A stretch of DNA of 64,000 nucleotides from Dyella dinghuensis (GTDB lineage Bacteria; Pseudomonadota; Gammaproteobacteria; Xanthomonadales; Rhodanobacteraceae), in the NCBI RefSeq assembly GCF_003977615.1, contig NZ_RYZR01000002.1, positions 187,214 to 251,213 on the forward strand, written 5' to 3'. Below, piece by piece: positions 45,920-54,873 of the stretch; position 1 is the first letter of the stretch, and every line of letters begins with the position of its first letter. The position numbers and the translations under genes are program-made. Under the pieces are notes generated by a model, which was not told where the DNA came from, did not search any database, and worked only from the letters and a program-made list of their open reading frames with translations.

Positions 45920-47215
45920 TTACTGCGCGGCAGCAGGCGCCGTCGGCTTCAGCATGCCTTGAACGTCTTCCAGCTTGCCGTCACCGAAGTTGGGTGTGAC
46001 GCCGAGAATATGCGCCATCAGCGGATAGACGTCCACATTCGGAAAACTGTGGTAGCTGATGCCACTCTGGAACGCCGGGCCGTGCGCAATAAACAAAGCC
46101 TGCATGCGCGGATCGGCGTTGTCATAGCCGTGGTCGCCGACACTTATCTTGCCCTGATGCTTGGCCAGATAATCCGTCGTCGCGATGCGCCAGCCGACGT
46201 CGGCAAGGCAGACCAGTTGCGGCACGCGCGTATTGGAACCGTATTCGAACCGCGCGGGGATGCGCGATTTATCCCAGCAATGCATGTGCTGCTGCGGTTG
46301 TTCCAGTTGTTCTTCGATCGCGTTGAAATCGTGCTTGCGCACCGGATTGAAACCCGCAAGCACGCCCATGCTGACAGTATCGACGTCTTTCATGTTGATC
46401 AGCTTGTCGATCAGGATGCTGTTTTCTTTCGGCACGCCCGCCATGCCGTGATCGGACACCACGATGATGTTGATCTGATCGAAAAGATTGCGCTGCCGTA
46501 ATCCGTCAACCAGGCGAGTCATCGCTTCATCCGTGCCACTGATTGCCTGATTTACTTCCGGCGAATCGGGGCCATGTTCATGGGCCTGGTGATCCACCGC
46601 GTCGAAGTAGAGCGTGATGAAGGTCGGGCGTTGATCCGCCGGCAGGTCCAGCCATGCAAGCACCTGATCGACACGTTGATCGGGCGTCACTTTGGCGTCG
46701 AAGGGCTTCCAGTAATCCGGACGACGGCCTTGAATGTCCGCTTCCGAGCCAGGCCAGAACATCGTCGCCGAACGCATGCCATCGGCGTCTACGGTTTCCC
46801 ACAGCGGGGTGGCCTGATCCCACCACAATCCGTTGCCGACGGCCTTGCGGTCGCTGATCGAGAATTTGCCCAGCTCCGGGTCGAGCATCGTGTTGTTGAC
46901 GATGCCGTTATGGTCAGGCACGAGCCCCGTGACAATCGCATAGTGATTCGGGAAGGTCAGCGACGGGAACGACGGCTGCATCGATTGTGCGTGCACGCCA
47001 GTATCGGCAAGCGCTTGCAGCGTCGGGCTCAGTCCGCGTTTGATGTAATCGGGGCGATAGCCGTCGATCGAAATCAGCAGTAACGGAGCGGGCGTTTTGA
47101 CTTTGGTTTGCTGCACTACCGCAGGTGGTGCGGAGGGTGGTGCGGTCTTTTGCGAAGCGCAACCTGCGCCAAGAACAGCCAGTGAAGAAAGCAACAGAAG
47201 AGAAAACCGTTTCAT
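45920..47215 (-). CDS. NPP-type phosphodiesterase/alkaline phosphatase family lipoprotein
   Basis: A 431-residue exported enzyme of the nucleotide pyrophosphatase/phosphodiesterase branch. The signal ends in GAGC, giving a likely lipidated Cys19. Metal-binding Asp51 (LLISIDGYRPDY), the nucleophile Thr87 (FPSLTFPNHY), DAVDHQAHEHG and VVSDHGM complete the two-zinc site. It may cleave nucleotides or phosphodiesters in the periplasm to supply phosphate or nucleosides. It is convergent with the MFS gene. Confidence 0.9.
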   Translation of the reverse strand: MKRFSLLLLSSLAVLGAGCASQKTAPPSAPPAVVQQTKVKTPAPLLLISIDGYRPDYIKRGLSPTLQALADTGVHAQSMQPSFPSLTFPNHYAIVTGLVPDHNGIVNNTMLDPELGKFSISDRKAVGNGLWWDQATPLWETVDADGMRSATMFWPGSEADIQGRRPDYWKPFDAKVTPDQRVDQVLAWLDLPADQRPTFITLYFDAVDHQAHEHGPDSPEVNQAISGTDEAMTRLVDGLRQRNLFDQINIIVVSDHGMAGVPKENSILIDKLINMKDVDTVSMGVLAGFNPVRKHDFNAIEEQLEQPQQHMHCWDKSRIPARFEYGSNTRVPQLVCLADVGWRIATTDYLAKHQGKISVGDHGYDNADPRMQALFIAHGPAFQSGISYHSFPNVDVYPLMAHILGVTPNFGDGKLEDVQGMLKPTAPAAAQ

Positions 47216-47342
47216 CAGGACGATCCGTTTTTATCAATGGATAAGCCCCACCATGATCGCGCAGATGTGTGACTAATTCAGCTCTTGCAAAAAATCGGGG
47301 TATCGCGTCGACGGTGACGCAAGTTCTTGTCAGTAGACCAGG

Positions 47343-48590
47343 TCAACCCGCACGTTTCAGCCACGCAGCGGCACCAAGTCCGGCGCGCTGGCCGCTGGCG
47401 AAGCAGGCGGTCAAGAGATAACCACCTGTTGGGGCTTCCCAGTCCAGCATTTCGCCCGCGCAAAACACGCCGGGGAGGGCCGTCAGCATCATGCTGTCGC
47501 CGATCGCTTCCAGACGTACGCCGCCCGCCGTGCTGATGGCTTCTGCTATCGGGCGTGCGCGTTGGAGTCGCAACGGCAGGCGCTTGATGGTTCGTGCGAG
47601 GGTGTCGGTATCCTGAAAGTGCGATTTATCGAGTACCTCATGAAGCAACGCAGCTTTCACGCCCGTCAGGCCCGTTTGACGACGCAGATGTTCGCTGAAG
47701 GAACGGCTGCCGCGAGGCTTTGCCAAGTCATGCTGCAAACGTGCGAGTGTGCGATCCGGGGCGAGATCCAGTTCCAGCGTGGCGTGGCCGCGCTCGGCAA
47801 TAGCATCGCGCAATGATGCGGAGAGTGCGTAGACAAGACTGCCTTCGATACCCGTCGTGGTCACGACGCACTCGCCTTGGCGCGTATGTTCGTGTCCGGA
47901 TTCATCGCGCCAATACGCAGCGACCGGTTTCAATGGCGCACCCGCAAAACGTGTGGCGAGATGGTCGGTCCAGCCGATATCGAAGCCGCAGTTGGACGGT
48001 TGCAGCGGTGCGACATCCACGCCGCGCGACGCGAGCCACGGCCACCACGCACCATCCGAGCCGAGCTGTGGCCAGCTGCCGCCACCGAGTGCCAGTACGA
48101 CGGCTTTCGCCGTGTATGTGCGTTCTCCATCCGGTGTTTCAAAACGCAACGCGCCGTTTTCGTCCCATCCCAGCCATCGATGATGTACATGAAACCGCAC
48201 GCCGCTTTCGCGCAAACGATGCACCCAGCCGCGCAACAAAGGTGCGGCCTTCAGATCGCTCGGAAAAACGCGGCCGCTCGTTCCGATAAATGTTTCAATA
48301 CCTAAACCGCGCGCCCATGCGCGCAATGCATCCGCATCGAAATCGTCGAGCCAGTGGCCCACTTCTTTCGATCGCTTACCGTAACGCTTCACAAAATCGG
48401 GCTTGGGTTCGCTATGCGTCAGATTCATGCCGCCTTTGCCGGCGATCAGAAATTTGCGCCCGACAGAACCCTTGGATTCAAACAGATCCACCTCGATGCC
48501 TCGCGCACGCGCCGTCTCCGCGGCCATGAGCCCGGCAGGGCCGCCGCCGATAATGATCAATTCGGTTGGGACGTGTTGACCGGAAGACAT
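47343..48590 (-). CDS. FAD-dependent flavoprotein, HI0933/YhiN family (TIGR03862 type)
   Basis: A 415-residue flavoprotein. The FAD-binding motif GGGPAGLMAAE is near 13-23, and the family marks GKGGMNLTHSE and the C-terminal CAGEMLDWEAPTGGY are present. The length and the central insert (GTSGRVFPSDLKAAPLL) fit the TIGR03862 subgroup of HI0933-like proteins. The reaction is not known. The ATG at 48590 follows CCGGAAGAC-type sequence poorly, so the start at 48605 is an alternative. Confidence 0.87.
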   Translation of the reverse strand: MSSGQHVPTELIIIGGGPAGLMAAETARARGIEVDLFESKGSVGRKFLIAGKGGMNLTHSEPKPDFVKRYGKRSKEVGHWLDDFDADALRAWARGLGIETFIGTSGRVFPSDLKAAPLLRGWVHRLRESGVRFHVHHRWLGWDENGALRFETPDGERTYTAKAVVLALGGGSWPQLGSDGAWWPWLASRGVDVAPLQPSNCGFDIGWTDHLATRFAGAPLKPVAAYWRDESGHEHTRQGECVVTTTGIEGSLVYALSASLRDAIAERGHATLELDLAPDRTLARLQHDLAKPRGSRSFSEHLRRQTGLTGVKAALLHEVLDKSHFQDTDTLARTIKRLPLRLQRARPIAEAISTAGGVRLEAIGDSMMLTALPGVFCAGEMLDWEAPTGGYLLTACFASGQRAGLGAAAWLKRAG

Positions 48591-48712
48591 GCCGCGCCGC
48601 TGCAAGGATGGCCGTCCATTGTACGTGGGATGCCGTGGGTGGTGTCTGCGTGCGGGAATGGATCACAATGCGAAGCCTACGAGCCGTAGTAGTCAGCTGA
48701 CGGAGTGCCGCG

Positions 48713-49192
48713 ATGTCCGCAAACCATGAACAACGTCCGCCTTTGCCGCCTTTTAGCCGCGAAACGGCGATTCAGAAGGTGCGTCTCGCCGAAGATGCAT
48801 GGAACACGCGCGAACCGGGCCGTGTCGCTCTGGCGTATACGGTCGACAGCCGTTGGCGCAACCGCGCCGAATTCATTCATGGGCGCGATGAAATCGTCGG
48901 TTTTCTTACCCGCAAATGGGCGCGGGAACTGGACTATCGCCTGATCAAAGAGTTGTGGGCGTTTGAAGGAAACCGGATTGCCGTGCGTTTTGCGTACGAA
49001 TGGCGCGATGACTCCAATAACTGGTTTCGAGCCTACGGTAACGAAAACTGGCTGTTCGATGAGAACGGTTTGATGGCGCAGCGACACGCGAGCATCAACG
49101 ATGTACCCATTGCTGCTGCCGATCGAAAATACCATTGGCCGCAGGGTCGGCGTCCGGATGATCATCCGGGGTTGAGCGATTTGGGGCTCTAG
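48713..49192 (+). CDS. DUF1348/NTF2-like protein
   Basis: A 159-residue single-domain protein of the NTF2-like cone fold. The pattern [35 protein letters not shown] and [16 protein letters not shown] marks DUF1348. It is cytoplasmic. Related folds serve as small-molecule enzymes or binding proteins; no substrate is known. It is divergent from the flavoprotein gene and convergent with ogt. Confidence 0.85.
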   Translation: MSANHEQRPPLPPFSRETAIQKVRLAEDAWNTREPGRVALAYTVDSRWRNRAEFIHGRDEIVGFLTRKWARELDYRLIKELWAFEGNRIAVRFAYEWRDDSNNWFRAYGNENWLFDENGLMAQRHASINDVPIAAADRKYHWPQGRRPDDHPGLSDLGL

Positions 49193-49204
49193 GTGTTCAG
49201 CGCA

Positions 49205-49732
49205 TCAATGTTGCGCACGCTGTCCAAATAAATCGCCGCGCGTAATTTGATCTTCCATGGCGAGGAGGAATCGCTTCGTCGGCAATCCGCCGCCGAAACC
49301 CGTCAGGCTGCCATCGGCACCGATGACGCGATGGCACGGCAAGATAATCGGTATGGGATTGCGGCCATTGGCTGCGCCGACGGCACGCACCGCTTCGGGT
49401 TGACCAATACGTCGCGCGAGTTCGCCGTAGCTGATGGTTGCACCGTACGGAATCTTGGCCAGTGCGTGCCAGACGGTTACCTGAAACGGTGTGCCAATCG
49501 GATGGAGTGGCAGATCGAAATCCTGTCGTCCGCCCGCAAAATACTCGTTCAGCTGATTCGCGGCGAACGCGACCTTGGCGGCGTTGCGCTGCCATTGGGG
49601 ATCGGGTTCTTTTTTGTGTTTTCCGGTTTCAAACCATACCTCGCGTAATCCCGTGGCATCGGCGGCCAACAGCAGATTGCCGATAGGCGTGGAAAGGTAG
49701 TCATACCAGACCGTTTCTTTTGAAGCATTCAT
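49205..49732 (-). CDS. ogt: Methylated-DNA--[protein]-cysteine S-methyltransferase
   Basis: A 175-residue suicide repair protein that removes O6-methylguanine. The acceptor Cys133 is in ILPCHRVIG, and the HTH with Arg finger region (SYGELARRIGQP) precedes it. It lacks the Ada N-terminal domain, so it is of the Ogt type. The ATG at 49732 overlaps the stop of the ada-alkA fusion gene (49729-49732); the two make a coupled alkylation-repair unit. Confidence 0.93.
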   Translation of the reverse strand: MNASKETVWYDYLSTPIGNLLLAADATGLREVWFETGKHKKEPDPQWQRNAAKVAFAANQLNEYFAGGRQDFDLPLHPIGTPFQVTVWHALAKIPYGATISYGELARRIGQPEAVRAVGAANGRNPIPIILPCHRVIGADGSLTGFGGGLPTKRFLLAMEDQITRGDLFGQRAQH

Positions 49733-51240
49733 GCAATCGCTCTCTGCCGGGATGCCCCGGGCACTTTCAACGGTTCGCTCATGCTGCGCCACAGATGCAT
49801 CACGGCATAGGCACGCCATGGCCGCCACGCTTCGGCGAGGTTGGTCAACGCCTTGGTGCTGATCATGTTGTCGCTATCGGACGCCGCGCGACGCAAAATG
49901 AGATCGGCGGCTGGGAACGCATCGGGGTGACTGAGCGCACGCATCGCCATGTAATGCGCGGTCCATTCGCCGATACCTGGTAGCGCAACCCAGCGCTCGA
50001 CGAATTCATCCAGCGATTGCTCGACGCGAAAATCCACGCGACCGTCCAGCACCGCACGCGCCACGCCACGGATGCTTTCTGCGCGTGCCGTGGTTACACC
50101 CATGGCGCGAAGATCGGCTTCGGCCAACACCTCGGGCCTCGGGAAGAGACGCTCCAACCCCGCGGCGACAGGCGTTGGCAGCGTTTCGCCGTAGCGATGC
50201 ACGATGCGTGACGCAAGCGTGCGCGCTGCCGCCACGCTGACTTGCTGACCGAGAATCGCGCGCACAGCAACTTCGAAACCATCCCAGCTACCTGGCAGGC
50301 GCAGACCCGGACGTTTACGCAACAACGGCCGCACGTGTGGCGTGGTTTGCAACACAGCGCTGATCGATTGTGGATCGGCATCGAGATCGAACATGCGGCG
50401 AATGCGTGTTACCACCGCAAGCATCTGTGCCGGTTGTGGGCAATGCAATTGCAGGCGCAGTGCGTTTTCGCCGTTTGGCCACGCCGTCAATCGCAGCCAG
50501 CCCGGCGCATCGGCAGCGCCGAAGACGCGCGAGTAGCTATCGTCGTCGACGACTTCGATGCCGGGCAATGCTCGGCCACGCAGGAACGTGAGCATGGATA
50601 GGAAATCATACGGTGGGCGATAACTAAGCCGCAGGCTCAGGCCCTCATCACTACCTGCATTCGGATGGCGTCGTAGATCGCGTGGCGCAATGCGATTGGC
50701 TTGCGCGAACGCTGCATTAAAGCGCCGCAAACTGCCGAAACCGGATGCCAGCGCGACGTCGGTCACCGGCATGCGCGTTTCCGTCAGCAATTGCTTGGCG
50801 AACAGCAAGCGGCGCGTTGTATGGACATCGATGGGCGGCGCGCCCAGGCGTTCCACAAACAAGCGTCGCAGTTGCCGAGCGCCGACGCCCACGCGTCGCG
50901 CAAGCTCATCGACGGGATGATCCTGCAGCAGGCCGCCTTCAATGAGCTTCAACGCACGCGTGACGACATGATCGCCACGCTGCCACGCGTCATTACCTGG
51001 TGCGAGTTCGGGGCGGCAACGTAAACACGGGCGAAAACCGGCTGCTTCCGCCGCCGCGGCAGTGGCGAAAAAGCGTATGTTTTCGGTCTTCGCGGTGGGC
51101 GCAGGGCAAACCGGCCGACAATAAATGCCCGTACTGCGTACGGCGATAAAGAACAGGCCGTCAAAGCGCGCGTCGCGGCTCAGACGCGCCCGTTCGCACG
51201 TCTGCTGGTCGAGCATGGGAGTGGGGGCTGCCTCAGACAT
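49729..51240 (-). CDS. Ada regulatory domain-AlkA glycosylase fusion
   Basis: A 503-residue fusion. Residues 1-85 are the Ada zinc domain (Cys41, Cys45, Cys72, Cys75), whose first Cys can accept a methyl group from DNA phosphotriesters. Residues about 90-192 are an AraC-type DNA-binding domain. From about 203 it is AlkA, with the helix-hairpin-helix LPGIGEWTA (420-428) and the catalytic Asp446 in FPAADLILR. It thus senses methyl damage, can activate genes, and excises 3-methyladenine. It lacks Ada's own O6-methylguanine domain; ogt just downstream supplies it. Confidence 0.92.
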   Translation of the reverse strand: MSEAAPTPMLDQQTCERARLSRDARFDGLFFIAVRSTGIYCRPVCPAPTAKTENIRFFATAAAAEAAGFRPCLRCRPELAPGNDAWQRGDHVVTRALKLIEGGLLQDHPVDELARRVGVGARQLRRLFVERLGAPPIDVHTTRRLLFAKQLLTETRMPVTDVALASGFGSLRRFNAAFAQANRIAPRDLRRHPNAGSDEGLSLRLSYRPPYDFLSMLTFLRGRALPGIEVVDDDSYSRVFGAADAPGWLRLTAWPNGENALRLQLHCPQPAQMLAVVTRIRRMFDLDADPQSISAVLQTTPHVRPLLRKRPGLRLPGSWDGFEVAVRAILGQQVSVAAARTLASRIVHRYGETLPTPVAAGLERLFPRPEVLAEADLRAMGVTTARAESIRGVARAVLDGRVDFRVEQSLDEFVERWVALPGIGEWTAHYMAMRALSHPDAFPAADLILRRAASDSDNMISTKALTNLAEAWRPWRAYAVMHLWRSMSEPLKVPGASRQRAIA

Positions 51241-51321
51241 GCACTCAGGCTAGCACCCCCATCACCCTAAAACTCGCCGTTTTCGGACATCAATGCCGAA
51301 ACCGTTTCGGCGCTATTCCGG

Positions 51322-51864
51322 TTACCTCGTGCGGTTGCCGATCATGCTCCACAGAACGCCATCGCGACGGATCAACCCGTGATAAAGCGCGGCGCCGAGA
51401 TGGGCAAGAAACGTGAGGAACAACAGCATCGCCAGCCATGCGTGCGTGTGCCGCAGAATGGCAAACGCAGCAGCGTTCACCGGAAAAATCGGCGGCAGCC
51501 TCAGCGAATGACCCAGCATAACCGGGTAGCCGCCTGCGGAAAGCATGGCCCAGCCAACCAGTGGTATGACCAGCATCAAAAAGTACAGCAACCAGTGCGA
51601 TGCGTGTGCCGCCAGCTTTTGAATGGGTGGCAGATCGGCAGGCAGCGGCGGCGGCGGATTACGCAAGCGAACAATCAGCCGAATGATCGCGAGAATCAGA
51701 ATCGATATGCCGAGCGGTTTATGGATGCTGATCAGCCATTCATGCCGCTCCGAAACCGATGCCACCATGCCAACGCCGATAAACAGCATCGTCAAAATCA
51801 ACAGGGCTATCAGCCAATGCAACACGCGCGCTGCGAGAACAAATTGTGTGGAGGACGTTTTCAT
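51322..51864 (-). CDS. Cytochrome b561-family membrane protein
   Basis: A 180-residue, four-span di-heme cytochrome of the YodB/CybB branch. Candidate axial His ligands lie in RVLHWLIA, SIHKPLG, ASHWLLY and HTHAWLA. It moves electrons from quinol to a periplasmic partner. Its ATG (51864) overlaps the stop of the catalase-like gene by one base (TGATG), which suggests that it feeds electrons to that protein. Confidence 0.88.
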   Translation of the reverse strand: MKTSSTQFVLAARVLHWLIALLILTMLFIGVGMVASVSERHEWLISIHKPLGISILILAIIRLIVRLRNPPPPLPADLPPIQKLAAHASHWLLYFLMLVIPLVGWAMLSAGGYPVMLGHSLRLPPIFPVNAAAFAILRHTHAWLAMLLFLTFLAHLGAALYHGLIRRDGVLWSMIGNRTR

Positions 51865-52952
51865 CACTTCGCCTCCGCTTTTGATTGCGCTTGAGCGGTG
51901 CCCGGCAGGTGGGCCTCTTCACTGGTACGGCGCAGATACGAGGTGGCGTATGCGGCGGAACGGGCAGGCAAGAGTGGATCGCCCGACGCCTCGATGCCGT
52001 TGGGTAGTACCAGCGGGTCGTAATTGATATCGCGGCAAGGTCCGCTTTCCTGCGGCTCGGTGCCGGTCAGCACCAGTGTGCCTGCGTCGACATCGCGGCG
52101 ATCGGAAGGCCACTCTTTCGTCGCATCGTTGGTCGGATCGCCGGGATTGGCGAGCGTCACAATCAGATGCCAGCGCTGTGGACCTTTGGCAATGCGCTGA
52201 CTGAGATCGGCATCCAGATAATCCGGATCGCTGCCGCCCACGGCTGCATCCGTCGCTTCCGGCACCATGCGCCAGCGCACCGCGTGTTTCTCGCCATGGG
52301 CGTCGACGAACTCGAACGCATTCAAACTCCAATAGCTGTTCGTCACATAGCTTGCCGAAGGCGCGGCGGTCTTCACCCATGCAAGAAACGCAGACGTTTC
52401 CGGATGCGCGCCAAAGAATGCCTTGAGCTTCGCCGGATCGGGTTTACCTGTTGCCGGATCCGGTTGCTGTGCTTGCAGTAGTTCGTAGAACGCCAGGGGA
52501 GTAGCAACAGGGAACACGGGCATGCTGTTCATACCTGTGCGCCATTGCTGACCATTCGCCAATGCAAAGCGCATGGCCATGCTGCGAATGGGTGCGGCGC
52601 TATCGGGTGCATAAGGATTGCCGACCGGAACCGCAAAACGTCCGACAACCGGCGTGCGTCCCGGTGCAAAGATCTCGGCGACGGAATACGGCTGCGCTTG
52701 ACCGTTGCTATCGAAATAGCCGGTGACGCAAACGCCTTTGGCGTGGTTGCGCCGATAACCAGGAAACACACCGGCGTTCGCCTGGAGCTGATTCACCATG
52801 CGTTGCGCGGTCAGCCGGTGCGGCGCCAGCCAGCCGTCGGTGTAACCAAAGGCAAGTAAGACGAGCAACAACACTCCGGCAATGAAAGCACCGCGTAGAA
52901 CAGTGCTAACCCGACTAAGCGGGACTCTCGAAGAAGAGGGTGCGGTTTCCAT
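51864..52952 (-). CDS. Membrane-anchored catalase-family peroxidase (SrpA-like)
   Basis: A 362-residue heme protein of the catalase-related peroxidase family. A single N-terminal span (about 22-42) anchors it, with the catalytic domain in the periplasm. The distal His is in RRNHAKGVCVTGYF, and RSMAMRFAL follows as in SrpA-like members. It is much shorter than true catalases and should remove hydrogen peroxide or organic peroxides with an electron donor. The coupled cytochrome b561 gene may provide that donor. The ATG at 52952 follows GAGGA. Confidence 0.87.
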   Translation of the reverse strand: METAPSSSRVPLSRVSTVLRGAFIAGVLLLVLLAFGYTDGWLAPHRLTAQRMVNQLQANAGVFPGYRRNHAKGVCVTGYFDSNGQAQPYSVAEIFAPGRTPVVGRFAVPVGNPYAPDSAAPIRSMAMRFALANGQQWRTGMNSMPVFPVATPLAFYELLQAQQPDPATGKPDPAKLKAFFGAHPETSAFLAWVKTAAPSASYVTNSYWSLNAFEFVDAHGEKHAVRWRMVPEATDAAVGGSDPDYLDADLSQRIAKGPQRWHLIVTLANPGDPTNDATKEWPSDRRDVDAGTLVLTGTEPQESGPCRDINYDPLVLPNGIEASGDPLLPARSAAYATSYLRRTSEEAHLPGTAQAQSKAEAK

Positions 52953-53145
52953 GAGAACAGATCCTCGCCAGTAGATTCGTCATGCCCTGTCAGACCATTG
53001 TGCTACGGGTCGCAAGGGAATGTGTTTTCAAGACATAAAGGCCGTTTTCGTCGGGGGCATGCGAATGGTTACATATCCTTCCGCGCCGATCGCGTTTGCT
53101 GGGGAAAAATGTTTAATATGGATCAATCAGGGAAAGGGGGCGATC

Positions 53146-54795
53146 ATGACAACACGTGTGAAGTGGCTATTGGTATGCTTCGCGGTTTTGTGCCTGACAG
53201 CACTGTATTCGTTTCGAGACTTTGCGCCGGTAAGGGTCATAGGTACCAAGCTTTCATTGGGTGCTCAGCCGGAACCGTTGATGGTGCAGGTGGCCAGGGA
53301 TTTCCCGTCATCCACAGCTCATATTTTTTCCGATGCGGAATTGAGAACTTTTGTCGTGGCGGCGAGCAAGGCGGAGGCTATCGACGATCCGTTGCAGCGC
53401 TGCTTGGCATATCCCGATCCACCTGGTAGTCATTGGACGCACGCGGCGGTAGTTGCGTATTGCCAATATCGCACGGCGCCATACATTACGTTCGATCAAG
53501 TCAAGGCACTCATTGAACAGGGAAAATCGGCGGAACTTGATCGCGAGATGGCCGATGCGCTGAAAGCGCAATACACGGCGCCCTATGCGTACGGTCGACT
53601 GGAACGTATTTTTGCCGCCGATTTTGATAATGGATCACTTGATATTCGCCCCATTCTGGATGCGTGGAAACGTAATTCTCCAAACAGCGCTTTCGCTTAT
53701 GCGGCCAGCGGTTATGCCTATGTGGCTATGGCGCATGACGCGCGCGGTGGCGATTACATAAATCGGACATCGCAAGACAAAGTGGATGCCATGGGCAGGC
53801 TACTGCAACGGGCCGATACTGATCTTCAAAAGGCCATCTCCATCGAGCCGCGTATCACACCCGTGTATGCGGCGATGATTCATGCAGGTGGTCTAGAGCT
53901 AGGTAACGACTACGCCGTGAATGCGGCGCAGCAAGGATTGCGTCAAGATCCCGGCAGCTGGATCATCTATCGAGAGCTACTCTGGCTCAGTACGCCGCAA
54001 TGGGGTGGTTCGTTGGCGCTCTTGCATCGCATAAGTGCGGACGCAGCCGCGCACTCGGCGACGAATCCTTTGCTGGCGATGGAGAAGAACACAACTTTGG
54101 TCTACGAGGCCAACGTTGGCAATTGTGATTGCGGCTTGCCGACGCTTCCCTACGAGTTCCCATATGTGTTGGACGAGTTGGCGTCCAGTACCGTGCTTGC
54201 CGCAGCGGGTCGTACTGGTTGGCAACAAAACATGCCTTCTATAGCGGTGGTCTATCTTTCCGAAGCGTTGCGCTTCGCTCCTGGGATGGCGGATGCACGA
54301 TTCCAGCGAGTAGGGGCGCTCGCCGATGCAGGGGTGACCGATACGGCATTAAGGCAAATTAATCAGCTAATGGCCGTCGATTCGCGTAACTACGACGACT
54401 ACCAACAGCGCGCGTACATCTATCTTCTTCAACACGATTACGCCAACGCAGAAAAAGACCTCGATACAATGTTGACGCTCAAACCCGCTGATCGTTGGTC
54501 ACTTGAGCAACTTGCGTCGATGTACATCAATCAGACGCATCAATGGGACAAAGGATGGGATGTTGCCGGTCAGCTCATGCAGGACGTTCCCGATGATCCG
54601 GAAGGTTGGGTATTTCGGGCGACTATCGCACAGCAACAGCCACGTGATGGCTTAGCCGAAACGGTGAACGATGCGATTGCCCATTTTGGCAACGACCCGC
54701 GCCAACGCGGGGTATTGGCGCGGCTAAAACGCATGCTAACAACTGGAGCCAAACCTACCGTGAGCAGTGGCGGGGCGTCGTCGGCAACCCGTTAG
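53146..54795 (+). CDS. Membrane-anchored TPR protein of unknown function
   Basis: A 549-residue protein with one N-terminal span (about 7-24), then a long soluble, helical part facing the periplasm. TPR-like helix pairs are clearest near 400-500 (AYIYLLQHDYANAEKDLDTMLTLKPADRW is the best match, here given only by position 423-451). An NCDCGLP motif near 326 is odd and may bind metal or form a disulfide. AAAGGGGG lies before the ATG at 53146. By eye it is less GC-rich than its neighbours, so it may be a later arrival. Confidence 0.65.
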   Translation: MTTRVKWLLVCFAVLCLTALYSFRDFAPVRVIGTKLSLGAQPEPLMVQVARDFPSSTAHIFSDAELRTFVVAASKAEAIDDPLQRCLAYPDPPGSHWTHAAVVAYCQYRTAPYITFDQVKALIEQGKSAELDREMADALKAQYTAPYAYGRLERIFAADFDNGSLDIRPILDAWKRNSPNSAFAYAASGYAYVAMAHDARGGDYINRTSQDKVDAMGRLLQRADTDLQKAISIEPRITPVYAAMIHAGGLELGNDYAVNAAQQGLRQDPGSWIIYRELLWLSTPQWGGSLALLHRISADAAAHSATNPLLAMEKNTTLVYEANVGNCDCGLPTLPYEFPYVLDELASSTVLAAAGRTGWQQNMPSIAVVYLSEALRFAPGMADARFQRVGALADAGVTDTALRQINQLMAVDSRNYDDYQQRAYIYLLQHDYANAEKDLDTMLTLKPADRWSLEQLASMYINQTHQWDKGWDVAGQLMQDVPDDPEGWVFRATIAQQQPRDGLAETVNDAIAHFGNDPRQRGVLARLKRMLTTGAKPTVSSGGASSATR

Positions 54796-54841
54796 GGAGA
54801 GCAGGACTGCGGGGCTTAAGGCGAGGGGCGGCCGCTCGCCT

Positions 54842-54847
54842 TATACT
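54842..54847 (+). promoter_or_regulatory. Candidate -10 of hutU
   Basis: TATACT lies 27 bases before the hutU start, followed by a leader with GGAG at the right place for ribosome binding. No good -35 is seen. Confidence 0.4.
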
Positions 54848-54873
54848 CGCGGTCTGTCTTACCGGAGACCGTC

